A DNA stretch of 64,000 nt from Fischerella sp. PCC 9605 (GCF_000517105.1 NZ_KI912148.1:490518-554517); one strand, 5' to 3'; shown: positions 35,130-44,941, numbered from the stretch's first letter. The notes: generated by a model from the sequence alone, not told the origin. Made by a program: numbers and translations.

Positions 35130-35405
35130 CTAATAAATACTAGAATTGGACTTATGGATTAATATATCGATAAATCTTTTGTGTTTTTTATGAAACTTTA
35201 ATAGTTCTAAATAAGCAAAAGGAACTACGATTGGCCACAGAAGACTAGCTACAACTAAAATGATACCAGAAAAAGAGCGCTGTGCTGAATTCATTTCTTT
35301 GTCTTGTAGAAAGAAATCCAGCCATGCACTAAAAAAACAGTAGGTCATTACTAAGTAAATTAGCATAGCTGAATAAGCGAGAATAGTTTTCACCATCATC
35401 ATCAT
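35130..35405 (-). CDS. Small membrane protein, two TM helices
   Basis: 91 aa. The first helix is ~8-30 (LAYSAMLIYLVMTYCFFSAWL) and the second ~45-65 (FSGIILVVASLLWPIVVPFA), with a basic tail (LLKFHKKHKRFIDILIHK). Several N-terminal Met residues make the start uncertain by a few codons. I do not know its function. It stands alone, facing away from purU. Confidence 0.7.
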   Translation of the reverse strand: MMMMVKTILAYSAMLIYLVMTYCFFSAWLDFFLQDKEMNSAQRSFSGIILVVASLLWPIVVPFAYLELLKFHKKHKRFIDILIHKSNSSIY

Positions 35406-35592
35406 TGGTTCTTAATTTAAATTAATATTAAGATTGTCTTACCTTAAAACTGCAATCATAACCTAGTGACTAGGTAATACAGGTTTTTTTAAAAAAAATT
35501 TTATTAAAAATCATATACAAATTTTTTCTCTTGATGCAGCTAATGTATAGCTACTCTTACAGACATTAGCATTTCGATGTTACGACTTTATC

Positions 35593-36447
35593 ATGACAAG
35601 TCCAACAGCAACATTATTAATTTCCTGCCCCGATCAACGGGGATTGGTGGCAAAATTTGCCAATTTCATCTATTCTAATGGCGGTAACATTATTCATGCA
35701 GATCAGCATACAGATTTTGCATCTGGGTTATTCCTTACACGCTTGGAATGGCAATTGGAAGGGTTTAACTTGCCGCGTGAGTTGATTGCACCAGCATTTA
35801 ATGCTATTGCCAAACCATTAAGCGCGAAGTGGGAACTGCACTTTTCTGATACAGTCCCGCGGATTGCTATTTGGGTAAGCAAGCAAGAACATTGTCTGTT
35901 GGACTTAATTTGGCGACACCGTGCTAAAGAATTTGCTGCTGAAATTCCCCTGATGATCGGCAATCATCCTCATCTCAAGGAAGTGGCAGAGCAATTTGAT
36001 ATCGATTATCACCACATTCCCATCAATAAAGATAATAAACCGGAACAGGAAGCTAAACAACTAGAATTACTGCGGCAGTACAACATTGATTTGGTTGTAT
36101 TGGCAAAATATATGCAAATTCTTAGTACTGATTTTATTGCTAAATTTCCGCAGGTTATCAATATCCATCACTCCTTTTTACCAGCTTTTGTCGGTGCAAA
36201 TCCATATCATCAAGCTTTTGAACGCGGTGTGAAGATTATTGGTGCAACAGCACATTATGCAAATTCTGATCTAGATGCGGGACCAATTATTGAACAAGAT
36301 GTGGTGCGGGTAAGCCACCGTGATAAAGTGGAAGATTTGATTAGAAAAGGTAAGGATTTAGAGAGAGTTGTATTAGCTAGGGCAGTACGTTTACATTTGC
36401 AGAATCGCGTCTTGGTCTATGGAAATCGTACGGTAGTATTTGAGTAA
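35593..36447 (+). CDS. purU: Formyltetrahydrofolate deformylase
   Basis: 284 aa. It hydrolyses 10-formyl-THF to formate and THF, balancing the one-carbon pool. An N-terminal ACT domain (ISCPDQRGLVAKFANFIYSN) precedes the formyltransferase fold with the catalytic triad Asn190, His192 (INIHHSFLPAF) and Asp228 (SDLDAGPII). These and the length agree with PurU rather than PurN, which lacks the ACT domain. It is followed at 15 bp by an ABC ATPase gene, probably in one operon. Confidence 0.95.
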   Translation: MTSPTATLLISCPDQRGLVAKFANFIYSNGGNIIHADQHTDFASGLFLTRLEWQLEGFNLPRELIAPAFNAIAKPLSAKWELHFSDTVPRIAIWVSKQEHCLLDLIWRHRAKEFAAEIPLMIGNHPHLKEVAEQFDIDYHHIPINKDNKPEQEAKQLELLRQYNIDLVVLAKYMQILSTDFIAKFPQVINIHHSFLPAFVGANPYHQAFERGVKIIGATAHYANSDLDAGPIIEQDVVRVSHRDKVEDLIRKGKDLERVVLARAVRLHLQNRVLVYGNRTVVFE

Positions 36448-36462
36448 ATTATCTCTAAAAAC

Positions 36463-37371
36463 GTGATTGTCTACGATATCCAAGGTTTAGTCAAAACCTA
36501 TCCGGGACAAACCGAACCTGCCAACAAAAACATCACACTGCAAATTTATCAAGGAGAAATCTTTGGTATTTTGGGCGATAACGGGGCAGGAAAAAGTACA
36601 CTCGTACGCCAGATGGTAAACTTACTCACCAGTGATTCCGGTGCGATCGCTCTATTTGGAAAGAGTATAGTTACAGATCCCCATCTGGTACAAATGAACA
36701 TCGGCTATATGCCCCAAGAAAGCGGGTCACTAAATAATCTGACGGTGGGTGAAGCCCTATATTTTACAGCTCACTTGCGAGGGATGAGCCGCATCGATGC
36801 CCGTAAGGAATGTAATGCATTACTTGATTTATGGCAAATCCGCGAACTGTGTCACCAACCAAGTTCCCGACTCTCTGGTGGGCAAAGGCGATTGCTACGA
36901 CTAGCTGTGGCAATGGCAGGTTCTCCACCCGTGTTAATTTTAGATGAACCTACCAATGACCTCGATCCGCAGCGTCGCAAACTAGTTTGGGATATTTTGC
37001 GCCACATCAATCAAGAACAAGGCACTACTATTATCCTGATTACCCATGATGCGATCGAGGCAGAAAAGGCAATTCAACGAGTAGGTATCATGCGTGCTGG
37101 TGAATTGGTCGCAGTTGGTCGCCCCAGTGAACTCAAGCAGCAAGTTGACAGAATGTTGCGCCTAGAACTTTTCTTTTCACCCAAAATACCGCCAAGCTTA
37201 CCACCCGGTCTTGCGACAATTCCTCTGGAACCTGGTCACTGGCGGGTGTTGTTGGAATGGAATCAAGTTACCCCAACTCTCAATTACCTTAATTTGGATA
37301 TGGTGGATGACTTTCGCCTCCACTCAGCAACCTTGGAAGATTTATATCTGCATTATGCTACCAAAGCGTAA
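36463..37371 (+). CDS. ABC-2 exporter ATPase
   Basis: 302 aa with a GTG start. Walker A is GDNGAGKST, the signature is LSGGQRR, Walker B is VLILDEPTNDLDP, and the switch His is in LITHDAIEAEKA. The C-terminal ~80 residues form a regulatory extension. The permease gene starts inside its last codons (ATG at 37355, 17-bp overlap). The substrate is unknown; heavy-metal, drug or lipid export are all possible for this class. Confidence 0.92.
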   Translation: MIVYDIQGLVKTYPGQTEPANKNITLQIYQGEIFGILGDNGAGKSTLVRQMVNLLTSDSGAIALFGKSIVTDPHLVQMNIGYMPQESGSLNNLTVGEALYFTAHLRGMSRIDARKECNALLDLWQIRELCHQPSSRLSGGQRRLLRLAVAMAGSPPVLILDEPTNDLDPQRRKLVWDILRHINQEQGTTIILITHDAIEAEKAIQRVGIMRAGELVAVGRPSELKQQVDRMLRLELFFSPKIPPSLPPGLATIPLEPGHWRVLLEWNQVTPTLNYLNLDMVDDFRLHSATLEDLYLHYATKA

Positions 37372-38116
37372 CCCACCCTCTGTGCTAGTGCAACTGCTGG
37401 ATTTGTTCTTGATGGAACTGACTAACTGGCGTTGGTCATGGCGGATACTTGCTCTCAACAGTGCGATCGCTCCGATGTTGGGTATCATTGCTCTTGGTAG
37501 TTTTGCCCAAGGTTCACAGCAGCCAAACCTGGCATACATCCTCACGGGTAATCTAGTGATGGCGCTAATGTTTGGCAATCTAAACAACATCGCATCTCGC
37601 TTTTCCTATATGCGGTTTGCTGGAACTTTAGAATACTACGCCACCTTACCTATTTCCCGCACAGCCTTAATTATTGCCTCCGTCTTGGCATTTTTTCTGC
37701 TTTCACTACCATCGCTATTGGTGAACATTATCTTTGGTATTTTCTTTCTCAAAATCCCCTTAATACTGAACCCACTCATTCTGTTAATTATTCCCTTATG
37801 TGTACTGCCGTTGGCAGGACTAGGTGCACTTATCGGCGCAAATGCCCGCACACCACAAGAAAGTGACTCTCTCAGCTTGCTTGTGACTATGGGTATGCTT
37901 TTTATCGGTTCAGTACTCATCCCAGAAAATCGTTTACCAAATTTTCTATTGGGTTTAGGAAAGTTAAGTCCCGCTACCTACGCTGCATCTGCCCTCCGAC
38001 AAACTTTAATAGGGCCCGTAACTGGGCAAGTGGTAATTGATGTAGCTGGCTTGCTAGGGTTTACTTTGTTAGTCTTCTGGTTGGTAGGACGCAGGCTGGA
38101 TTGGCGACAAAGGTAG
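37355..38116 (+). CDS. ABC-2 exporter permease
   Basis: 253 aa from ATG 37355 (MLPKRNPPSVLVQLLDLFL); an earlier in-frame ATG at 37211 lies deep inside the ATPase gene and is unlikely. Six hydrophobic segments; the loop FAGTLEYYATLPISRTALI is typical of ABC2_membrane proteins. The 17-bp overlap with the ATPase indicates translational coupling, so the two form one exporter. Confidence 0.9.
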   Translation: MLPKRNPPSVLVQLLDLFLMELTNWRWSWRILALNSAIAPMLGIIALGSFAQGSQQPNLAYILTGNLVMALMFGNLNNIASRFSYMRFAGTLEYYATLPISRTALIIASVLAFFLLSLPSLLVNIIFGIFFLKIPLILNPLILLIIPLCVLPLAGLGALIGANARTPQESDSLSLLVTMGMLFIGSVLIPENRLPNFLLGLGKLSPATYAASALRQTLIGPVTGQVVIDVAGLLGFTLLVFWLVGRRLDWRQR

Positions 38117-38153
38117 CGGGCAAAAACTACACAATCCCACGAAAGCACACTCA

Positions 38154-38277
38154 TACCAAGTTACGTTCAGACATAGCAATAGCAATTCGTGCCCTCTCCC
38201 CTTCCCCTGTTCCAAATTGGGAGAGGGGTGCCGACAGGCGGGGTGAGGGAAGTATTATCTTTGAGTGCAACTTAGTA
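38154..38277. mobile_element. MITE-like element, family 1, copy B (124 bp)
   Basis: Terminal inverted repeats TACCAAGTTACGTTCAGACA and (reverse complement of right end) TACTAAGTTGCACTCAAAGA. Same length as copy A (10557-10680) but in the opposite orientation. It begins and ends with TA. No ORF inside. Confidence 0.8.
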
Positions 38278-38407
38278 TCAAATCATCACTCCACCTTAAC
38301 AAGGGTAGCTCATCTAGAACACCGATTCAGTAATCTTCAAATGAAAAGAAGGACAAGGGAGAGTTGGGGTGATGGGGGGCAATGGGGTGATGGGGAGAGT
38401 CTAGTTT

Positions 38408-38485
38408 TATATTCTCCCCACCTCCCTATCTCCCACTCTCCCACTCTCCCACTTTCCCACTCTCCCACTCTCCCACTCTCCCACT
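38408..38485. repeat. CTCCCAC heptamer tandem repeat
   Basis: About eight copies of CTCCCACT/TTCCCACT in tandem, downstream of short GATGGGG units. STRR type. It leads directly into the 3' end of the DUF1996 gene. Confidence 0.85.
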
Positions 38486-38523
38486 CACCCATAAAGACAA
38501 TATCTGAATACTGAATCGACGTT

Positions 38524-39525
38524 CTAGAACATCTCGCGTCCATCCCCGAGAAGGTTTGAATGACAATCAATTCCTTGTTTGACACAGGAATCAGTCCAAG
38601 TTTCCTTGATTTCTGGATCCCAACCGTCAAACCAGTCTGCGTGCATTGAATAGCCACCCGGTTGATCGGTGCCGTAAGTGTCAGAAGAAAGTCTCCATCC
38701 GGAGGTGTCACCATCTGGTGGAACAGAATACAGAATATTCATCGTAATGGTAGGTATTGCAACTGGATGCGTCGATGGGCAGGCGTTATCCACAGGATAG
38801 ACGACATGACTTTTATGGTCAGCTGAATCAAGATTTTTACCATCCCAACACTGTGGAAAATCAATACCCATCTTTACAAAGTCACCTACCTGACATTTCG
38901 AGTCCGGAATTGAGTCGAGATTGCCAATATATTGATTCCAACAGCCCCAGTGTACATGTTCTGTGTTTTGAGGCCCTGTTGCTTTGGCATTTCCCGCAAT
39001 CATTCGCAGTCCATCGGGAATTTTATTAATTTGAGAGGCTGAAACCCCAAAGTAACCTGACTTGTAGTAAAAGTGGCTTTGAGCAGGTTGTATCGGTTCA
39101 CCTTGCTTATCAAGCACTGCTGGCACCCAGTAAGCGCTGCGATTAGCAATACCTCCGAAGCATGTGGAGTTACCACTGCTTCTCAAGCTCTCATAGGTAG
39201 AAGAAGCATCAGCTAGGGTATTTCCAAAATAGACGTGCAAGTGCGATTTTCCAGGTTGATTAGGAAACAGAATTGCATCGTCGTTGTTCATGTGAGAGGG
39301 GTCGCACACAGTACGAAATGCACCAACACCATCACCAGGTGTCGCGGTTTGTGCATCAGTTGGTCGCACATTGAATTCGCCCGATCCAGAAGCGGCCACT
39401 AATTTACTTGATTCAAAAAAGCCCAATAGGAGTATCAGAATCAAGCTCAGCGCAAATTGGTAGAAGAACTTCCATGATTTTTTTGCAACGCTCACCTTCA
39501 GATTTGTGCCTAAAGTATTCGCCAT
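38524..39525 (-). CDS. Exported DUF1996 protein
   Basis: 333 aa. The signal sequence contains FALSLILILLLGFFES and is followed by DUF1996: HLHVYFGNTLADA, NRSAYWVPAVL, FPQCWDGKNLDSADHKSHVV and a terminal SMHADWFDGWDPE. The paired Cys and His residues suggest a disulphide- or metal-stabilised secreted domain. DUF1996 is best known from fungi and actinobacteria, where its function is not established, so a cyanobacterial copy is unusual. It stands alone between repeat-rich regions, which is consistent with horizontal transfer, but composition is not strongly different. Confidence 0.88.
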   Translation of the reverse strand: MANTLGTNLKVSVAKKSWKFFYQFALSLILILLLGFFESSKLVAASGSGEFNVRPTDAQTATPGDGVGAFRTVCDPSHMNNDDAILFPNQPGKSHLHVYFGNTLADASSTYESLRSSGNSTCFGGIANRSAYWVPAVLDKQGEPIQPAQSHFYYKSGYFGVSASQINKIPDGLRMIAGNAKATGPQNTEHVHWGCWNQYIGNLDSIPDSKCQVGDFVKMGIDFPQCWDGKNLDSADHKSHVVYPVDNACPSTHPVAIPTITMNILYSVPPDGDTSGWRLSSDTYGTDQPGGYSMHADWFDGWDPEIKETWTDSCVKQGIDCHSNLLGDGREMF

Positions 39526-41574
39526 AAGTTGTCCCTTGGAGTAACGTCAGTTGGTAGATACCCCTGGGCTTACATAGCTGGCGGATTTAGCTGAAGGAAA
39601 ATTCAGCATTTGGAAGGGTGTAGGTAAAAGCTAACTCTTATTCGTTCACACCCTTACACGTTTCAAAACTGACATCTTGCACCCTACTCTGCGAGAAGCC
39701 GCTGCGCGTCTACGGGTTCGCCAGTCGCTCATGGGGGGAACCCCCTTTCTGCGCGCTGGCTCACCATTCTCAAGAAGAGCTAGAGGCTCTTAATTCTCGT
39801 TACCAGATTGAACCTAATAACGAGGGTGGTAGGCTGCTGCCTCTGGGCTGTTGCATAGGCATGCAAGATATGGGAAAAAGAAAGCAAAAGTATGTAAATT
39901 AAGTTTTTTGAGATAGTTGCAGACAAAATTTTCTGTTTCCAACCTAGTGGTTCTATCGCATTAGTTTTGATAAGTTGTGAAAGTTCGTAGTTAGGGCTTT
40001 AGCCCTTGAAATTGAGCGATAAATCGCTCACTACAAACCTCTAATTAATTCATGCGATTACTCACTAGTAACCAATACCTGTCCCTTTTGAGTGCAATAC
40101 AGCCGCAACCCCACCCTAATGAAAGACTTAAAAGCTTTCATGCTTGCGTGCGAGATGGAGTCAAGGTGTAATGTATCCTCAACGAGAATTGCTATAGATA
40201 TCAGACCATCACGAAATCACTAGCAATGGTTTCAAGCCATCTGTTCGGTGTAGGCTCAAGACACTTTTTGGTAGAAGCAAACCTGAAGAGAAATGAGTAG
40301 AGGTAGTGAGAGCCTGTAGGACAGAAGCTTTTATCGGAGGTCTGTTGATTTGGGTTGGCTTTGGCGGTTAGATTCAGACCAGTGGCTTCACAAGCAAGTA
40401 GATATCTCAATGACGTCTCTGCCTTTTGGTATTTCTTGTTTTAGGGGTTCTTTCTCTGTAAAAACTGAACTTTTAGAACTAGTACTCATCAAGCCCTCGA
40501 TCCATGAGATTTACGAACACGTTCCACAAGACAACCCACACTCTCCCACAGAATGTGAGTTTCGGTCGAGGTAGAACGCACAATTGCAGGGGTATGTTTG
40601 TAGTTGGTTAGAATTACCCCTACATTGGAAGCGGTTTGCTACTTTGCTTTCTTGATAATTAAGCAAGTGTAAACAAGTATCTCCACAAAAAATTAGATAC
40701 TCGCGAAATCTAGGGATTCGCTTGCAAACCTGTATACGTGCACACCGTCACGTAATTTGCTTTTAACGAGTATATCAGCCTGATGAATTTTTTGTATACA
40801 CAAAAAATAAAAAAGTCCTTTTGATTTCAAGGAAAGTTAAAGTATTACTTTAAATACGTATATGCAAATATATATGAATTCAAGCATTAAAAGCCGTTAA
40901 TTCTAGAAAATCAATGCTAATTAGCATGTCACAATACGTTTAATATTACACGCAGAGAATTATTTAATACTTTAAATTAAATAAAAAATACCCAATATTG
41001 CTGAGGTAAATTATTTTCTAGAATTGCACAAGATTGAATCAACAATGGCAAGCAAGGAAAATATGATTTTTTTGAGTATCTTTATTAACTAACATTTACT
41101 TAAAATCTACATGGTTCGCTTAAGTGAGGAATTAATGGCATTTTTATTTATAAAACTATGATTTATCTAATATTGCCGAGTATTCACATCATTGTTGTCT
41201 ATGCCAAAAGGAATATTTAAACCTTTAAATGTATTTTTATTTACTAAAAATTTTTATTTGACTGAAAAATAAATTTGACTTTCTAAAAAATTGGTCTAAA
41301 ATGACTGAAGTCAGTATTGGATGTAATGTTTGAGCTGAGTCTTATTAAATTCAGGTTTAAAAATTTGACAAGGTCTTACTAGAAAAATTCCTGTTATGAC
41401 TAAAACACCATGTAAATAAGTAAAGGTAAGGACTGAAAAACGTAAGGATGCTTTAGATACTCTCATAGCGTGAGATATGAACATCTCTATCTAATCTTTA
41501 GAACCTTGAAATACCGAACGCGTGCAAGTCAGGCTTTCTGATTGACACAAAGCTTATAACTGGAGGGTAGCAAA
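39526..41574. other. 2-kb gene-poor region with dispersed repeats
   Basis: No gene is called. At 39690-39770 are modules (GAAGCCGCTGCGCGTCTACG, GGGGGGAACCCCCT) also seen at 54715-54790. At 39985-40025 are GGGCTTTAGCCC and GAGCGATAAATCGCTC hairpins. 40201-40574 has short open frames on both strands without recognisable products. 40780-41330 is very A/T-rich. No tRNA was recognised. Confidence 0.55.
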
Positions 41575-41727
41575 ATGCTTCAGACAAATGGGTTTTTGTC
41601 TTTACTGCATCGTTATCAATTGTTACCGCAGATATGGTGTGCCAAAGTTATAGACGAAGCGATCGCGCAATTTTCGACGTTGCTGAACTTGGTCATGAAT
41701 TATGTTTGTAAAAATTTTTGTAGTTAG
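41575..41727 (+). CDS. 50-aa ORF, possibly truncated peptidylprolyl-isomerase start
   Basis: ATG is 5 bp after a good GGAGGG site. It encodes MLQTNGFLSLLHRYQLLPQI followed by WCAKVIDEAIAQFS and then unrelated-looking residues. The phrase LLxRYxLLPQ..xxxIDEAIA is reminiscent of the N-terminus of cyanobacterial peptidylprolyl-isomerase-like proteins, so this may be the remaining start of such a gene cut off by repeat DNA (a palindrome follows at 41740). Low certainty. Confidence 0.4.
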   Translation: MLQTNGFLSLLHRYQLLPQIWCAKVIDEAIAQFSTLLNLVMNYVCKNFCS

Positions 41728-41739
41728 ACCCAAATCTTT

Positions 41740-41768
41740 GTAGAAACGTAGCATTGCTACGTCTCTAC
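41740..41768. repeat. Dispersed palindrome GTAGARACGT...ACGTCTCTAC
   Basis: A near-perfect inverted repeat around GCATTGC, of the same family as the one at 12080-12099 with a different centre. Confidence 0.6.
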
Positions 41769-41918
41769 ACACCCGTGAATTGTAAATTCATATTTTGATT
41801 CAGCAAAGCCCAATTTTCTTATCTAGAAGCAGAGAAACAAACAGCTTTCGCCCACTTTTGACAACACCGCCGACTAACCTCCACAGAGTTACAAAGGACA
41901 TGGTTGCAGCAGCACCAA

Positions 41919-42851
41919 CTACTTGAGATAAAACAGCATTCCAATTCCAGCGATCGCCATTATTACACCCGCGATCGCTCTCCAGGTAACTTTCTCTCCT
42001 AACCAAATCGCGATCGGAATAATAAACACTGGACTAGTCTGCAACAGGGTAGAAGCAACTCCCGCAGTTGTCAATTTCAGTGCCACCTGCTGCAACCAAA
42101 TTCCTAAATAAGTTCCGCAAAAAGCTGCAAAGAAAATTGCTAGTATGACTCGCGAAGATTGCCAGTACCCTGTAGCCCTATCTCTTTGCTCCTTTCCCAA
42201 CTTTTGCAAGAAGTCTAAGGATACCCATATTATCAGAATCAGCACGCCTGCACTCAACCGCAACAAAGCTGCTCACAAAGGGCTGATACTGGTATGAGTG
42301 AATGCCGCACGAGAAAAAACAGCCCCTGCGGCATTTGCCATTGCTGCTAACACTCCCAAGCCGATTCCCTGCCATAGGTGCGTTGTAAAATTATTGTTTG
42401 TATCAGGAGTACGTTCTGTCACCACCCAAGCGACGCCCAAAATTGTCAGCAAAATTCCGCACCAAGCACTGACATTTAGACGTTCTTGAAGAAAAATCAC
42501 TGCTGCTATAGCTGTCATAGGCGGGGCAAGGGTTCCCATGAGCAAGGCACGACGCGGCCCCAAAGTATTGATGCTGGCAAAGAAGACTGTATCTCCCAAA
42601 CCAATACCCACCACACCGCTGAGGAGGATTAAAGACAGCGGAACAGGGGCAATGCTGGGAAATAATTCGCCACTGATGAAGATGGTAAGAAGGAGGAAGG
42701 CGATCGCGACTATGCCTTTAATCAAGTTTAGTTGCAACGGTGGGATGCGCTCTCCTAAACGCCCATACACCACAGATGCTATAGCCCACAAACAGGCGGC
42801 AGACAATGCTGCTATTTCACCTTCAAAACCTGTTAATGGCAATATTAACAA
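41919..42851 (-). pseudogene. DMT/EamA transporter broken by one in-frame TGA
   Basis: Read through, the frame gives a ~310-aa EamA-family exporter with ten hydrophobic segments and two EamA halves (first around ALSAACLWAIASVVYGRLGE, second around IILAIFFAAFCGTYLGIWLQ). A TGA at 42273-42275 interrupts the sequence SISPL*AALLRLSAGV, where a Trp (TGG) would be expected, so a single G-to-A change explains it. Both halves otherwise keep good coding sequence, so the mutation is recent, or it is a sequencing error. No frameshift is needed. The start at 42851 lies 78 bp from a degenerate CIRCE operator. Confidence 0.85.
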
Positions 42852-42928
42852 AATATTAAAAATAATATTTACCCCTTTTCAAACCCTAAAAACTTTTCAT
42901 ATTTTTAAGATATATACCTTTATAAACT

Positions 42929-42955
42929 TTAGCACTCAATGCAAATCACTGCTAA
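42929..42955 (+). promoter_or_regulatory. Degenerate CIRCE operator
   Basis: TTAGCACTC-N9-CACTGCTAA, two mismatches from the HrcA operator. It lies 17 bp from a perfect copy. HrcA is the repressor known to bind CIRCE. Confidence 0.6.
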
Positions 42956-42972
42956 TTTTTGAGGAATAAGCT

Positions 42973-42999
42973 TTAGCACTCAAACTAATCGAGTGCTAA
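42973..42999 (+). promoter_or_regulatory. Perfect CIRCE operator (HrcA site)
   Basis: TTAGCACTC, nine bases (AAACTAATC), then GAGTGCTAA: an exact match to the CIRCE consensus TTAGCACTC-N9-GAGTGCTAA. It lies 125 bp before the gene at 43125 and ~120 bp from the divergent DMT pseudogene start. CIRCE normally controls groESL/groEL and related heat-shock genes; no chaperone gene is present here. Confidence 0.85.
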
Positions 43000-43124
43000 T
43001 AAATTTCATCAGATTTAATCCCTATGACATAGATATCAATAACACTTTTTTCAGATGACTTTTCAGTAAAGTTGTACCATCATTTAACAAAGCCAAAATA
43101 GCATACAACTTATTAATAAGTGGG

Positions 43125-43484
43125 ATGACTGAAATGAAATACACTTTTGATATTGTTGGGGTATCTCAAATTTTACATTTTCTCAACCACCAACAGCAGA
43201 CTTTGCAAAAACCACAGCACCAGGGAGTGGAGTATGTGACAACACATACGTGTACACTGGATGCTTTCATCGAGTCTGTGGAACCAGTGCCGCCGAAATG
43301 GGGTTGGGATCAAGATGAAGTTGTAGGTACAGTCATTGATTTTTGGATGAAAAACTCCGAGAGTATTCGTTATTGGAAAGCACGTCTAAAGGATGCTGGC
43401 AAAGATAATTTAATAGTAGCAAGAGTAGCAGATATTAAAGCTTTACAAGCAGAGCTAGAATATCTTTTAGATGATAATTTGTAA
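43125..43484 (+). CDS. Small protein downstream of tandem CIRCE
   Basis: 119 aa beginning MTEMKYTFDIVGVSQILHFL. The second half (DQDEVVGTVIDFWMKNSESI, RVADIKALQAELEYLLDDN) looks like a compact alpha/beta domain. No signal peptide. I do not recognise a named family. The tandem CIRCE upstream suggests heat-shock induction through HrcA. ATG at 43134 (MKYTF) is an alternative start. It is not a chaperone by sequence. Confidence 0.75.
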   Translation: MTEMKYTFDIVGVSQILHFLNHQQQTLQKPQHQGVEYVTTHTCTLDAFIESVEPVPPKWGWDQDEVVGTVIDFWMKNSESIRYWKARLKDAGKDNLIVARVADIKALQAELEYLLDDNL

Positions 43485-44062
43485 CTTGATTATTAATTTT
43501 TTTCATTAGCTGTTTATTTTTCGCCACCAACCAACAATTATGTCTAAATCACTATTTAACTTTGGGGCAAATATCGACTAGCTAAAACTGTACGTCTAAC
43601 TGTGGACAATGGCAATTAACTTTTGCCATGAGTCATATCATGTTCGTTAAAGACCTATAAAAACTGTAGGGGCGGGTTTAGCAGATAAAATGTCAGTTCA
43701 ATTTATATATCGTTCACAAAACCCGTGCCTGCGATAATCTGTTTAATTTAATGGACATGATATAAATATAATTTACTTATCAAATCATAATCGAAAGAAA
43801 AGAACAGACTTTTTTGCGGTAACAAAACTTACATGTATTTAAATAAACAACAATATCTGAAAATTTACGTTAAAATATTTATTGAGAAATGATATTTATA
43901 CTAAGGATTTCAAGTGATAATTACAGTTAAGTACTAGATTAGTATATAAAAAAAAATACTTTATATGTGAAATTTTACTTAGTTACAAATTCTGTAGCGT
44001 CAGGTTATTTGACGTTCGATTCCTGAACAATAGTGATTGTTGTCTAGTTGAGAAACTAGTTT
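43485..44062. other. A/T-rich intergenic region
   Basis: No gene seen. At 43670-43735 the segments GGGGCGGGTTTAGCAG and AAAACCCGTGCCTGC form an imperfect inverted repeat of a type dispersed in this genome. The remainder is A/T-rich. Confidence 0.55.
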
Positions 44063-44449
44063 ATGACTCAGAATGAGAATAATGCTCAGTCGAAAGTCAA
44101 TCAATCTTCTCTATATTCAGTTACAAGATACTGGGGTAAAGTTGAAGTGATAGAGAAGGGAAGTAACTATAGTATTAATCGTATTGAAATCAAACCTAAG
44201 CATGGTATTAAACCACAAATCCATTATCACCGTAGTGAACACTGGGTTATAGTTTCTGGTACAGCAAAAGTTATCTGTGGTAATAGTGAAATATTACTGA
44301 CTCGAAATGAATCAACTTTTGTTCCTCCCGCAACGCTTCATAGGGTAGAAAATCCAGGTTTTATTCCGTTGATTATCTTGGAAATTCAAAATGGTGAGTA
44401 CTTGGGTGAAGACGATACGGAGCGTCCATTGGACTTGACTTTGGTCTAG
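44063..44449 (+). CDS. Cupin, mannose-6-phosphate isomerase type II-like
   Basis: 128 aa, one cupin domain like the C-terminal part of bifunctional mannose-6-phosphate isomerase/GDP-mannose pyrophosphorylase: SVTRYWGKVEVIEKGSNYSI, HYHRSEHWVIVSGTAKVICG, NESTFVPPATLHRVENPGFI, LEIQNGEYLGEDDTER. The metal ligands H-x-H-x6-E-type (HYHRSEH) and the second-motif His (LHRVEN) are present. It probably isomerises mannose-6-phosphate for surface polysaccharides. The nucleotidyltransferase domain is absent, which is common for stand-alone forms. Confidence 0.9.
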   Translation: MTQNENNAQSKVNQSSLYSVTRYWGKVEVIEKGSNYSINRIEIKPKHGIKPQIHYHRSEHWVIVSGTAKVICGNSEILLTRNESTFVPPATLHRVENPGFIPLIILEIQNGEYLGEDDTERPLDLTLV

Positions 44450-44941
44450 CCTGTAGCACACAGTCAATTCCTACATTACTGCTTGGCGTCACTGGGCGAA
44501 AACTTTGGATACTTTGCTCAGCATGTAGTCGCCATATCTTCCGCGAAAGTGATGAACGCTAGGATGGGGCTAGTGTTCATCACTTTCGCCATTCATTACC
44601 ACTCCATCTAGTTCTATTGGCTTCACTTCGGCGTTGAAGTTGGGGTCGAAGAAGGACGGAAACGAAAGGCGATCGCGTTCCGACCTAAACACGATAAGGT
44701 TACGAATGTGATAGAAGCCACTTTCCCTGCGTCTGTGAGTAGAGTGTAATACTCACAGTTGTTCAAGAATTAGGCAACAATTGGCTACAACAAGCACTGA
44801 TTAAACCACAACTGCTCAACAGCCTTCCAACTTTTTGGGCTGCGATCGCTTACCATAGAGCATTAAGCAGATTGACATATTACAAGTTCTCCCTTGCTAC
44901 AATCATGATAATTTCCGATAGCCTTAACTACCCTGAAGAAG
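44450..44941. other. Gene remnant region with long inverted repeat
   Basis: 44543-44589 is a 15-bp perfect inverted repeat (GCGAAAGTGATGAAC / GTTCATCACTTTCGC) that extends through CTAG...CTAG with one wobble. 44740-44900 reads as a fragment (QELGNNWLQQALIKPQ, FWAAIAYHRAL) without a start, perhaps a decayed gene. No intact gene seen. Confidence 0.5.

Noticed and set aside
38101-38714. Frames on both strands downstream of the ABC permease
   Set aside because: They are translations of a MITE-like element and CTCCCAC repeats.
39770-39900. Possible small peptide (EELEALNSRYQIEPNNEGGR)
   Set aside because: The frame has no ATG, GTG or TTG start in its open part and begins in repeat DNA.
43995-44035. 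T-loop-like GTTCGATTCC, possible tRNA
   Set aside because: No acceptor or anticodon stems can be drawn around it.
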